Part shown: positions 15,534 through 24,463 of the stretch, one piece after another | Layout: each line of letters opens with the position of its first letter | Numbering within the stretch: the first letter of the stretch is position 1 | Assembly: GCA_002426795.1 (NCBI GenBank) | Contig: DINQ01000012.1 | Location: 1-46,862, forward strand | Reading direction: 5' to 3' | Length of the DNA: 46,862 bases | Origin: Bacteroidales bacterium UBA5536 | Lineage (GTDB): Bacteria > Bacteroidota > Bacteroidia > Bacteroidales > F082 | Notes under the pieces: model-generated | Database searches by the model: none | What the model was told of the DNA's origin: nothing | What the model saw: only the letters and a program-made list of their open reading frames with translations | Program-made: the position numbers and the translations under genes

Positions 15534-17933
15534 TTATTTAACTTCGTCAGCTATCTGTTCTATTTCGAGGTCATCGAGCTCAATGTCACTTTCTTCATCC
15601 AGTATTTCGAGCAGCGGTTCTTTGAACGATTTTGTAGTAATGCGTTTATCCAGCGTCAATAATAACGACGGGAGCACGAAAAGGTTCGACAGCATGGCTA
15701 CTAAAAGGGTAAATGAAACCAGGTAACCCAGTGCCTCAGTACCTCCAAAGGATGACAGGATAAAGATGGCAAAGCCAAAGAACAGCACCACAGCTGAATA
15801 AATCATGCTGAAACCGGTCTCAAGCAGAGCTGCCAGTACCGACTCCTTGATTTTCCAGTCGTTGAGGGTGAGATGCAGCCGGTAACGCGACAAAAAGTGA
15901 ATGGTGTTATCCACACTGATCCCCAATGCAATACTGAAAATGAGGATGGTAGAAGGCTTGATGGGAATACCGGCATAGCCCATCATGGCAGCCGTCAGCA
16001 ACTGTGGTATCAGGTTCGGGATGAGCGAGATCACAATCATTTTGAAAGAAGAGAAAGTGAGAGCCATCAGGAATGCAATCACCAGCAGTGCCAGCAGCAG
16101 GGATGAAATCAGGTTTTTGACCAGGTAGTTGGTGCCCTTCAGGAAAACAACGCTGCTGCCTGTGAGGGTCACGTGGTAATCTTTGGGCGAGAAGATTTTG
16201 TCAATCTTGGGACGCAGTGACTTTTGAATGCTGTCGATTTCTTTGGTGCCGACATTGGCCATCTGCACGCTGATTCGTGTCACCTGCAGGTTGGTGTCGA
16301 CAAATGAGTTGAGCACGCTGCGCTTGTTGTTGTTCATCTCGGGCATGTACGACATGATAAAGTTACGCTCCTGTGCATTGGGCAGGCTGTAATATTCGGG
16401 GTTTCCCTTGAAAAAGGCCTGTTTCGAAAACTTCACCACCTCTACGATCGAAAGGGGCTTGCTAAACTGCGGATAATGGGCAAGCGTGTCCTGCAGCTCT
16501 TCAATCTTGTTGATAGTGGATGCCCTGAGGATGCCTTTTTTGCGCTTGGTATCGATTGAAATCTCAAAAGGCATCACTCCGTTGAAGTGCTTCTCGAAAA
16601 AGAGCATGTCCTTGTATAGGCGGTCTTTGTGTGAGATGTCGTCCACCATATTTCCGGTAGTTTTCAGGCGCGATACACCGATCACGCCCAGGATGACCAT
16701 CACAAAAGTGATGATGTAAACGGTATTGCGCCGGTTGAGCACCACCCAAACGATGCCATGAAGTACATTGTTGATGCGGCCTTTTTCGAAATGCTGAAAC
16801 TGCTTGGGTTTGGGATCCCTGAGGTAGCTAAAAAGGATTGGAATCAGGAACAGACTGATCACATAGGCCGCCAGTATGTTGATGGAGGCCACGATACCAA
16901 ATTCGACCAACAGGTCATTTCCGGTAATGGTAAAAGCAGCAAAACCAGCTGCTGTAGTAGCGTTCGTGAGGAAGTTGGCAGGCCCGATGCGTCGGATCAC
17001 GCGGCTAAGCGCCTTGATTTTGTTGCCATGAATTTGAAACTCGTTGTAGTATTTGTTCAACAGGAAAATCGAGTTTTCGACCCCGATCACAATGAGTAAT
17101 GGAGGCAAAATACCTGTCAGAATCGTTATTTTATAACCCAGCAGAGCCAGACTGCCAAACATAAATGCGACACTGATCAGGATGATAATGATGATGAACA
17201 GAACGGTTTTGGCAGATTTGAAAAAGGCAAACAGGATAATGGCGGCCATCAGCAGCGACAGAAAAACAAACAGTATCAGTTCGTCCTGAATCTTTTTCGA
17301 AGTGATGGTTCGGATGTAGGGTAGGCCTGAGTAATACAGCCTTACATCATATTTCCTGGAGAAAGCATCGAGTTCCTCCTGGATTTCCCTGATCAGAGCT
17401 ACCCTGTTTTTGGTGTTGAGCACTTGCTTGTCGAGGGTAATCATCATCATGCTCACATGGTCGGCGCTGTTGAAGAGCAGTCCCTCATAAAACGGCAGTC
17501 CGGAAATAACTTTCTCCAGCGAGTCGACTTCTGCCTGTGTTTGCGGCAGTTGAGCCACAACAGGAACAAAATCGAAGCGTTTGATGCTGTCGTTTCGTTT
17601 CAGTTCAAACATTCTGGCAACAGAAATAGCTTCTTCCACACCTTCAATCTTGCGTACGCTGTGTGTCAGTTCGTACCAGGCGTTGAAGTGTCTGAGTGTA
17701 AAAAGGCTGTCGTCCTTCATGCCAACAAACATCACGGCACCGTCCTGTCCAAACTGTTTCTTGAAATTCTCGTAAATAATCGTCGTCGAATCGGTCGAAG
17801 GCAGCATGCGTGCCATCTCGTACGACATCTGCACTTTAGAGCCCAACCAGCCCATCCATACAGTGATCAACCCGATAACGATTAAATTAGTAAGCCGGTT
17901 TCGTAAAATCAACCTGGTAAGTAATGTCCACAT
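15534..17933 (-). CDS. RND-superfamily exporter (MMPL/HAE3 type)
   Basis: A 799-residue inner-membrane transporter. One membrane segment at the N-terminus (~12-30) is followed by a large periplasmic region (~35-210) and a block of about five hydrophobic segments (~215-375). The same layout repeats in the second half (single segment ~400-420, periplasmic region, block ~610-760). This duplicated six-plus-six arrangement and ~800-residue length fit the MMPL/HAE3 branch rather than the ~1000-residue AcrB branch. The C-terminal tail is very acidic. Family members export lipids, hopanoids or other hydrophobic molecules using the proton gradient; the substrate here is unknown. It lies upstream of rfbA and a polyprenyl synthase on the same strand, and no periplasmic adaptor or outer-membrane channel gene is adjacent. 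I see no clear TAnnTTTG box upstream. Confidence 0.9.
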   Translation of the reverse strand: MWTLLTRLILRNRLTNLIVIGLITVWMGWLGSKVQMSYEMARMLPSTDSTTIIYENFKKQFGQDGAVMFVGMKDDSLFTLRHFNAWYELTHSVRKIEGVEEAISVARMFELKRNDSIKRFDFVPVVAQLPQTQAEVDSLEKVISGLPFYEGLLFNSADHVSMMMITLDKQVLNTKNRVALIREIQEELDAFSRKYDVRLYYSGLPYIRTITSKKIQDELILFVFLSLLMAAIILFAFFKSAKTVLFIIIIILISVAFMFGSLALLGYKITILTGILPPLLIVIGVENSIFLLNKYYNEFQIHGNKIKALSRVIRRIGPANFLTNATTAAGFAAFTITGNDLLVEFGIVASINILAAYVISLFLIPILFSYLRDPKPKQFQHFEKGRINNVLHGIVWVVLNRRNTVYIITFVMVILGVIGVSRLKTTGNMVDDISHKDRLYKDMLFFEKHFNGVMPFEISIDTKRKKGILRASTINKIEELQDTLAHYPQFSKPLSIVEVVKFSKQAFFKGNPEYYSLPNAQERNFIMSYMPEMNNNKRSVLNSFVDTNLQVTRISVQMANVGTKEIDSIQKSLRPKIDKIFSPKDYHVTLTGSSVVFLKGTNYLVKNLISSLLLALLVIAFLMALTFSSFKMIVISLIPNLIPQLLTAAMMGYAGIPIKPSTILIFSIALGISVDNTIHFLSRYRLHLTLNDWKIKESVLAALLETGFSMIYSAVVLFFGFAIFILSSFGGTEALGYLVSFTLLVAMLSNLFVLPSLLLTLDKRITTKSFKEPLLEILDEESDIELDDLEIEQIADEVK

Positions 17934-18175
17934 CTTGTTCCGGTTCTGAGTCTTATGTCAAAAAAAATCGTGTAATTATTGCGTCTTTTGAGCAATCGAA
18001 ATTACTATAATATCCCGAATATGAAAAATTGGTTCAAAATTTGTTTCAATATGGCGTACTAATCACCAGGGTAGTGGGTCAAATTTCTATAAAAATAACG
18101 CCTTACAGCTTTTTTCAGAGCAGATGGATTTGGCATGAAAACAGCATGTTTGCGCAGTTTTAACATAATATTACC

Positions 18176-19255
18176 ATGAAAAATTCAATTTGGGTTGTTT
18201 TACTCCTGATGGCGACAGCTTGCAGCACGCCAAAAAAAATGTTTGAAGCCGGCCGTTATGATCAGGCTCTTGAACTGGCCTCCGGTCGCATCGAAAAAAA
18301 ATGTTGCCGCACCGAGGATCTGCATTTTCTCAATCAATCGTATCATGCAGCTAGTCAGGCAGATTACGAAAGGATTGTTGTGTTGAAGGAAAGCGGACAG
18401 CCCGATATCTGGCCCGAGATCTATCACCGGACAAAGCTCATGCGCAAGCGTCAAAACGTCGTTTTGGCCTTACCGGAGGAAGCGCGCGAAGCCATTCGAT
18501 TTCAAACGGTCGATTTTGAAACCGAAGAGGCAGCTGCGCGGCAAAAAGCCAGTATGTATCTGTTTACCCTGGCCGATGAGCTGATGCATGTCGAGACACC
18601 CGAGAACGCCCACGAGGCCTTTCGTGCCCTCGAAGCTTTAAAGCAGATCGATGGAAGTTTTCCGCAGATAGACCAATTGATGATCAAAGCCCTGGTAGTT
18701 GGGGCACATGACATCAGCTTTGAGCTGGTCAACAGTTCCGGAAAGTCGTTGCCTGCTGATTTTGCAAGTGCTGCTGCGACTTCCTTTACCGCAAAAAGCA
18801 AGCTTCCGGAGGGGAAGGTAGACTATGCTATCAAAAAGGATAAATCCTATGGTTTGCGGATTATTCTCCGGATTTTAGCTTTTGATATATCTCCCGAAAA
18901 AATGGCCACAACAACCTATACCGAAAAACGGCCTCAGGCAGATCAGGAAGATGTAGCTCAGGTGGTGGAGCTAAATCTGGAGAAATCTGTCACTCTGAAT
19001 GCCCGCCTGGCTTTCGTGGGCCAACATGCAAACACAACTGTTTTATCGGTTCCACTTGATGTTTATACGGGCTTTAAACATAACTTTGCAGTCATCCGTG
19101 GCGACGCGTCCGCCTGCTCTGAACGTACCAGAAAACTGGCCGATCAGGGTCCGCGGCCATTCCCGTCGGACTTTGCCATGTTGCTGCAGGCCGCCAGAGA
19201 TTTGGGTGCGACAAGTGGCACCTTGATCGTGGATGAAACGAATGAAAAAGAATAA
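18176..19255 (+). CDS. Hypothetical lipoprotein
   Basis: A 359-residue protein I do not recognise. The N-terminus is a lipoprotein signal peptide with hydrophobic 'VVLLLMATAC' and the likely lipidated Cys at position 16, so it should be anchored in the envelope. The mature start 'MFEAGRYDQALELA' resembles a TPR-type helix. The central part is helical, and the C-terminal ~150 residues look more like mixed beta structure. No catalytic motif is evident. The last base of its TAA stop is the first base of the next gene's ATG (TAATG at 19253-19257), which indicates translational coupling to the 2-hydroxyacid dehydrogenase. Confidence 0.8.
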   Translation: MKNSIWVVLLLMATACSTPKKMFEAGRYDQALELASGRIEKKCCRTEDLHFLNQSYHAASQADYERIVVLKESGQPDIWPEIYHRTKLMRKRQNVVLALPEEAREAIRFQTVDFETEEAAARQKASMYLFTLADELMHVETPENAHEAFRALEALKQIDGSFPQIDQLMIKALVVGAHDISFELVNSSGKSLPADFASAAATSFTAKSKLPEGKVDYAIKKDKSYGLRIILRILAFDISPEKMATTTYTEKRPQADQEDVAQVVELNLEKSVTLNARLAFVGQHANTTVLSVPLDVYTGFKHNFAVIRGDASACSERTRKLADQGPRPFPSDFAMLLQAARDLGATSGTLIVDETNEKE

Positions 19256-20214
19256 TGGACAAAAAACCAAAAGTTTTACTGATCGATACAGCCCATCCGG
19301 TTTTGACTGACAGGCTCGAAGCGATGGGTTACCAATGTGATTATTTTCCGGAGGCAAAACTGAGTTTTTATCAGCAGGTGGCGCACAAATATGTGGGTTT
19401 TGTGGTGCGCAGTAAAATACCGCTTGATAAGCATATCTTGCCTTTGGCAACCCAACTGAAATTTATTGCCCGCGTGGGCGCTGGCATGGAAAATATAGAC
19501 GTGGCCCTGGCCGAGAAACTGGGGATTGTCTGCCTTAATGCACCTGAAGGCAACCGCGATGCTGTTGGGGAGCACCTGATCGGGATGCTGCTGGCCTTGC
19601 TCAACAAGCTGCCACAAGTCGACCGTGAGGTACGCCATGGCATCTGGAAACGGGCCGAAAACCGCGGCACCGAAATCAAAGGAAAGACCATTGCTTTGAT
19701 TGGTTTCGGAAATACCGGCAGTGTCACAGCCCGGAAACTTTCTGGTTTCGAAGCTAAAATTCTGGCTTACGACAAATACAAATCAGGATTTTCTAACGAC
19801 TATGTTTCAGAAGCCTCCATGCAGCAAATTTTTGCTGAAGCTGACATTTTGAGTTTCCATGTGCCCCTCACGGCCGAAACAACCTATTTGTTTAACACTG
19901 CTTATCTGCATCTGTTTAGAAAACCCATTTACCTTATCAATACCAGCCGGGGAAAGGTGGTCAATACAGCTGACCTTGTTGCCGGCCTCGAGAGTGGAAA
20001 AGTTTTGGGTGCCTGTCTGGATGTGATCGAGTTTGAGAAATTCTCCTTCGAAGCAATCCAAAGCGATACTTTACCTGCCGCTTTCAGGCAATTGTTGTCG
20101 TTTCCGAATGTCTTGCTCAGTCCGCATATCGCAGGATGGACGCACGAATCGCACCTGAAACTGTCCACAGTGCTGGTCGACAAGATCAAAGAGCTCAACC
20201 AGAAACAGGAATAA
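19255..20214 (+). CDS. D-2-hydroxyacid dehydrogenase, NAD-dependent
   Basis: A 319-residue cytoplasmic oxidoreductase of the phosphoglycerate-dehydrogenase-like family. The dinucleotide-binding motif 'GFGNTGS' is near residues 149-155. The catalytic Arg is in 'NTSRGK' near 231, an acidic residue in 'DVIEFE' near 257, and the catalytic His is His291 in 'SPHIAGW'. Substrate-loop 'VGAGMENID' also fits. The length equals a catalytic plus NAD domain without the C-terminal ACT domain of many SerA enzymes, so it need not be the serine-pathway enzyme; the substrate is unknown. Its ATG overlaps the stop of the upstream lipoprotein by one base. A terminator-like hairpin follows at once. Confidence 0.9.
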   Translation: MDKKPKVLLIDTAHPVLTDRLEAMGYQCDYFPEAKLSFYQQVAHKYVGFVVRSKIPLDKHILPLATQLKFIARVGAGMENIDVALAEKLGIVCLNAPEGNRDAVGEHLIGMLLALLNKLPQVDREVRHGIWKRAENRGTEIKGKTIALIGFGNTGSVTARKLSGFEAKILAYDKYKSGFSNDYVSEASMQQIFAEADILSFHVPLTAETTYLFNTAYLHLFRKPIYLINTSRGKVVNTADLVAGLESGKVLGACLDVIEFEKFSFEAIQSDTLPAAFRQLLSFPNVLLSPHIAGWTHESHLKLSTVLVDKIKELNQKQE

Positions 20215-20217
20215 AAA

Positions 20218-20260
20218 AACACCGATCTGCTTTTTAGACCGGTGTTGTAATTGGTTTTTT
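20218..20260. terminator. Terminator between convergent genes
   Basis: AACACCG (20218-20224) pairs with CGGTGTT (20240-20246), with extra TCT/AGA pairing inside. A T run follows at 20254-20260 for the plus strand, and A bases flank the other side, so it may serve both the dehydrogenase and the phosphofructokinase gene. Confidence 0.75.
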
Positions 20261-20267
20261 TCAGTGG

Positions 20268-21488
20268 TTAATCCCAGTTTAAAATTTTTCTGAAATCATA
20301 TTCCTCGGGATTTTGCAGGTATTTTTTTGCTCCTTCATAATCTTCCGGGGTAATATATTGCAGGCCATTGTTGAATACCATCTCGGCTTTTTCGCCATTC
20401 AGATCGACCAGGCGGGGTTTTACTTTCCCGTCTTTATCTGCCACATCTTTCAGGTAGAGCGGTGCACAATCACCGGCGGGGTTCGATGTAACCATGGCGC
20501 CAGTAACGCCTTTGTCAAAGAGTTCTTTAACGCCATATCCCAGTAACCCACAGTACATCAGGTCGAAGGCTGTCGGACGCACACAACGCAATTCGTATCC
20601 CAGTTCTACCGGGCGGCTCTTGATGTTGAGCTTGATTTCTTTTAGTTTGTATTGCAGCAACATATTGTAAATGTGTGCCTTGCTCACATTGCCCAACTCT
20701 GGGTGACCGTGGTCATCATAGGTGAAATTCACGCCTGAGCTTTCGATCTCGGCATCTGTCATGAAGTGGAAAACACCTTCACTGATGATGGCAACGCCGT
20801 AAGGGATGCCCAGTAAATTGCGTTTTACCATGGCCGAAATGATCAGCCGGGTAATCCTATCGAAAGTAACCGGGACCTTGTTAAACATCTCCGGGATGAT
20901 GATCATGGGATAATGACAGGCTGCACCGATACCAAAAGCCAGATGCCCGGCCTCACGTCCCATGGCCGAAACCACAAACCAGTTGCCACTGGTGCGTGCA
21001 TCTTCGTAAACGGTCTGGGCAATTCTCACGCCTTCGTCCTTGGCCGAATAATAACCAAAGGTTGGCGATCCTTCAGGCAGGGGAAGGTCGTTGTCGATGG
21101 TTTTGGGCACATGGATGTTCTGGATGTTTACGTTGTTTTCGGCCAGATACAATGAAATACGGTTGGCTGTCGAAGCTGTATCATCACCACCAATGGTGAC
21201 CAAAAGTTTTACGTTGTTCCTGACAAAGAAACGGGTGTTAAATTCCGCATCTGTTGGTTTGTGTCGACTCATACGCAATGCCGATCCACCTTGTTTTTGG
21301 ATGTCGTCAGCAAAGTTGAAATCGAAATCAATCATTTCGGGTTGATCCGAAAAAAGACTTTTATAACCGCCATGCAGCCCGATGACCCTGTATCCTGATT
21401 TTAAGAACACTTTGGCCACTGTACTGATTACGGTATTGATGCCCGGAGCAGGACCGCCCCCGGCCAGAATGACGATTGATGGTTGCAT
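20268..21488 (-). CDS. 6-phosphofructokinase, pyrophosphate-dependent type
   Basis: A 406-residue phosphofructokinase converting fructose-6-phosphate to the 1,6-bisphosphate. 'LAGGGPAPGIN' lies at residues 8-18. The phosphoryl-donor motif reads 'GGDD' (100-103), where ATP enzymes usually have GGDGS, and the substrate motif reads 'PKTIDND' (128-134), with Lys where ATP enzymes have Gly. Known for the family: this Asp plus Lys pair marks pyrophosphate-dependent enzymes, which work reversibly. The frame is open further upstream to 21572, but I place the start at the ATG at 21488 because homology begins there and an exact TAnnTTTG box lies between that ATG and the longer start. A fructose-1,6-bisphosphatase gene is 4 kb away. 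Confidence 0.92.
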   Translation of the reverse strand: MQPSIVILAGGGPAPGINTVISTVAKVFLKSGYRVIGLHGGYKSLFSDQPEMIDFDFNFADDIQKQGGSALRMSRHKPTDAEFNTRFFVRNNVKLLVTIGGDDTASTANRISLYLAENNVNIQNIHVPKTIDNDLPLPEGSPTFGYYSAKDEGVRIAQTVYEDARTSGNWFVVSAMGREAGHLAFGIGAACHYPMIIIPEMFNKVPVTFDRITRLIISAMVKRNLLGIPYGVAIISEGVFHFMTDAEIESSGVNFTYDDHGHPELGNVSKAHIYNMLLQYKLKEIKLNIKSRPVELGYELRCVRPTAFDLMYCGLLGYGVKELFDKGVTGAMVTSNPAGDCAPLYLKDVADKDGKVKPRLVDLNGEKAEMVFNNGLQYITPEDYEGAKKYLQNPEEYDFRKILNWD

Positions 21489-21504
21489 AAAATGTATTTT
21501 TTGG

Positions 21505-21512
21505 CAAAGATA
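21505..21512 (-). promoter_or_regulatory. -7 promoter element for phosphofructokinase
   Basis: Minus strand TATCTTTG, an exact TAnnTTTG match, 17-24 bases before the ATG at 21488. It supports that ATG over an in-frame start at 21572, which would lie upstream of the transcript. Confidence 0.55.
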
Positions 21513-21592
21513 AAAAGATCGCCGATGTTTTGGTACATATTCATTCAGGGCTGATGCAACGCATTGAACCATATGCTACAAAACTTGTTTTA

Positions 21593-21626
21593 TTTGGATT
21601 GAATATAAATAATTTCCCTATTTTTG
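21593..21626 (+). promoter_or_regulatory. Promoter for the S8 protease gene
   Basis: TTTG at 21593-21596, a 22-base spacer, then TATTTTTG at 21619-21626 (exact -7 match), about 33 bases before the ATG at 21660. Confidence 0.6.
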
Positions 21627-21659
21627 TAGACGTTCAATTAAGCACTAATTACTTAAAAT

Positions 21660-24410
21660 ATGGCATCAATGAAACTTAGACACATCATTCCTTACCTCAT
21701 GTTATCGCTCCTTATCCTGACGCAAATCAGTGCATTTAGCCAGGATGTCACAAACAGGCAGGCACTCGAAGCGTTTGCCAGAGAGCAAAACAAGGAGTGG
21801 CAGAAAATGAAGGCACGTGCCGAAAGCTATGCTGCTGAGCACAATATTGAAATCAGACAAGAACTGGAAGACGGAACAATCATTCAACTTGTTGATGTTG
21901 AAGATGGCATGCCCGTTTATTACAAAACAGATAACCTGGGCGCTGCCATCACAACCCGCGCCAACCAGCTTTGGGAAGGTGGAAGTGTGGGGGTGGTGAT
22001 CGAAGGCGAAGGTTACGACAAAGTGGCCATCTGGGATGGTGGAAAGGTGCGCGATACCCATCAGGAGTTTAACCAGACTGGCAGTTCGCGAATCATCCTT
22101 AGCGATGGTGCAAGCACCCTGTCGGCGCACTCGACACACGTTGCCGGAACCATTATTGCCGGTGGCGTGAACGCCGAAGCCCATGGTATGGCCAAATTGG
22201 CACAACTCAAAACCTATGACTGGAATAGTGTCGAAGGCGAAATGTCTGCCGCTGCCGCAAATGGCCTTGAGCTGGGTAGTCATTCATGGGGTATGGTTCG
22301 CGGATGGGATTATAACAATGGAACATGGTCTTGGAATGGAAACGCAGGCGTTTCTCCTAATGAAGATTATTTGTTTGGATTCTACAATTCACAAGCCCGT
22401 TCATGGGATATTATTGCGAACAATGCACCTAATTTCCTGATTGTAAAATCGGCTGGTAACGACCGCGGTGAAGGACCAGGTAACGCCGGTACTGGTGGCA
22501 ATGCCGAAAAAGATGGTGGGGATGATGGCTACGACTGTGTGGCAGGTGCCGGAATTGCCAAAAATATTTTGACGGTTGGCGCTGTCAACGAAGTGCTTAA
22601 CTACACCGGTCCGTCCAGCGTAGTGATGAGCAGTTTCAGTGGTTGGGGTCCTGCCGATGATGGCCGCATCAAACCCGATGTAGTGGGCAAAGGTGTTGAC
22701 GTTTATTCTTCTACTTCTACTTCAAACACATCCTATGCCAGCTATAACGGAACAAGTATGGCTACTCCGAATGTAACAGGAACGCTGGCTTTGTTGCAGC
22801 AGCTGTATCAGGAAACCCATGATGGCACGCCTATGCGGGCATCAACCCTAAAAGGACTTGCTATTCATACAGCTGATGAAGCCGGTACAACTCCCGGTCC
22901 GGATTACAAATTTGGATGGGGTCTGGTCAATGCCGAGCGCGCTGCCAATATGATTTTAGAAGATGACGTACAACAAAATGTGATTGACGAAATTACCCTG
23001 CTCAATGGAGAAACCTATACCAGAGACGTTACTGTTTCGGGTGGAAATCCATTCTGGGTGACCATCAGCTGGACCGATCCTTATGGAATAGTGTTGCCCG
23101 CAAGTCTTAATCCCAGATCGCCTAATCTGGTAAACGACCTTGATCTGCGCATCGAAGATCAGGATGGAAACATGTATTTTCCATACAAACTCGATCCGGA
23201 AAATCCTTCTGCAGCAGCAACAACCGATACCAAGAACGCTGTGGATAATGTAGAAAAAGTATATTTTGAAAACGCGCCTGCCGGCACATACACCATCATC
23301 GTAGATCATGAAGGTACCCTTGCCAATCCACAGGTTTTCTCTTTACTTGTCAGCGGGATTGATGAATTTACAGGTTTGCCTGAATGTACAGCTGGATTGC
23401 TGAATCCGGCTGACGGATTTGATCAGGCCTATCTGAACAGCCATGTTGAGTGGGCTCCGGCTGCCTTCTCAAGCGGGTACGATGTATATTTTGGCACCGA
23501 CGGTGAAGGCGTTTCGCAGCCAACCAACATCATGAATGGTGAAACATTGACCACAACTTTCTTTGATCACAACCTCGAGCCGTCAACGACCTATTACCTG
23601 ATGATTCAGCCGCGCAACAACCTGGGTGTAAACAATGACTGCCAGACTATTTACAGTTTTACCACCATGGATGCTGTGACTGAATTCCCTTATCTGACCG
23701 ATGTGGAAGAGGTGAGTACCCCTGAATTCCCCTTTGGCTGGCAAGGCCTCAACTATGGTAGCATGACATGGGCAACAACAAGTCTTGTTGGTAACTCAGG
23801 CAGCAAATCTTTTTCCTGCTACACCACCAATGGCCAACCCGCACCGATGAATAATTACCTGGTGTCGCAGCCCATTGCCGTTGAATCGGGTAAAGAATAT
23901 ATGGTAAGTTTTGCCTACCGCAGCTTCCTTCCCTCAACATCAGAGTCTTTGAAGGTTCTATGGGGTGTAAACGCTGATACGCTCGATCTGACCAATGAAA
24001 TCTTCAGTAACCCATCTTTCAACCAATCGGGCTGGATTGATGGTGAAGCATTGCTTGTTCCCGAAATGGATGGCCACATCTTCCTGGCATTCAAAGCCAA
24101 CACAGCAAGTGGAATGGGCATCTTTATTGATGATGTGATGGTTGAAGACTGGGGCCCGGTGGGTGTTCAGGAAGCCAACGAAAGACTGCTACGCGTTCGC
24201 TATGTGGATGGTAAACTGCAAATCAACAGCGAAAAGACATTTGAGAACTTAACGGTCAATGTAACCAATGCTGCCGGTCAGCAAGTGCTGAATCAACCAT
24301 TGAAAAATACTACAAATCAGACGATTGATTTGAATCTGGAGTCAGGCGTTTACCTGGTAAGGATTCAGGGCAATGGTATTGACAAGACCTCTAAAGTAAT
24401 GATTCGGTAA
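21660..24410 (+). CDS. Subtilisin-like S8 serine protease with T9SS sorting domain
   Basis: A 916-residue exported protease. Residues 1-28 form a signal peptide ('LMLSLLILTQISAFSQ'). The catalytic triad is visible: Asp126 in 'IWDGG', His157 in 'HSTHVAG' and Ser366 in 'GTSMATP'. After the catalytic domain comes a beta-sandwich (~440-570), a fibronectin-III-like domain (~575-670), an anchor-J-like sandwich (~675-830) and a C-terminal sorting domain (~840-916) ending 'SKVMIR'. The last lacks an obvious YPNP start, but 'NAAGQQVLNQPL...LESGVYLVRI' is typical of T9SS type A domains. It would act outside the cell on proteins; natural substrates are unknown. Two Met codons (21660, 21669) could start it. 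It has its own promoter and terminator and is divergent from phosphofructokinase. Confidence 0.93.
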   Translation: MASMKLRHIIPYLMLSLLILTQISAFSQDVTNRQALEAFAREQNKEWQKMKARAESYAAEHNIEIRQELEDGTIIQLVDVEDGMPVYYKTDNLGAAITTRANQLWEGGSVGVVIEGEGYDKVAIWDGGKVRDTHQEFNQTGSSRIILSDGASTLSAHSTHVAGTIIAGGVNAEAHGMAKLAQLKTYDWNSVEGEMSAAAANGLELGSHSWGMVRGWDYNNGTWSWNGNAGVSPNEDYLFGFYNSQARSWDIIANNAPNFLIVKSAGNDRGEGPGNAGTGGNAEKDGGDDGYDCVAGAGIAKNILTVGAVNEVLNYTGPSSVVMSSFSGWGPADDGRIKPDVVGKGVDVYSSTSTSNTSYASYNGTSMATPNVTGTLALLQQLYQETHDGTPMRASTLKGLAIHTADEAGTTPGPDYKFGWGLVNAERAANMILEDDVQQNVIDEITLLNGETYTRDVTVSGGNPFWVTISWTDPYGIVLPASLNPRSPNLVNDLDLRIEDQDGNMYFPYKLDPENPSAAATTDTKNAVDNVEKVYFENAPAGTYTIIVDHEGTLANPQVFSLLVSGIDEFTGLPECTAGLLNPADGFDQAYLNSHVEWAPAAFSSGYDVYFGTDGEGVSQPTNIMNGETLTTTFFDHNLEPSTTYYLMIQPRNNLGVNNDCQTIYSFTTMDAVTEFPYLTDVEEVSTPEFPFGWQGLNYGSMTWATTSLVGNSGSKSFSCYTTNGQPAPMNNYLVSQPIAVESGKEYMVSFAYRSFLPSTSESLKVLWGVNADTLDLTNEIFSNPSFNQSGWIDGEALLVPEMDGHIFLAFKANTASGMGIFIDDVMVEDWGPVGVQEANERLLRVRYVDGKLQINSEKTFENLTVNVTNAAGQQVLNQPLKNTTNQTIDLNLESGVYLVRIQGNGIDKTSKVMIR

Positions 24411-24429
24411 TGCTGAATTTAAAGAACCT

Positions 24430-24463
24430 AAAAGACCCGGAAGTTGTTTTCGGGTCTTTTTTT
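24430..24463. terminator. Terminator between S8 protease and aspartate kinase
   Basis: AAAAGACCCG (24430-24439) pairs perfectly with CGGGTCTTTT (24451-24460), followed by TTT. The A-rich 5' side means it could also stop minus-strand transcripts; it overlaps the aspartate kinase stop codon by two bases. Confidence 0.85.

Noticed and set aside
20268..21572. Longer phosphofructokinase start at 21572
   Set aside because: The conserved N-terminus begins at the ATG at 21488 and a promoter box lies at 21505-21512.
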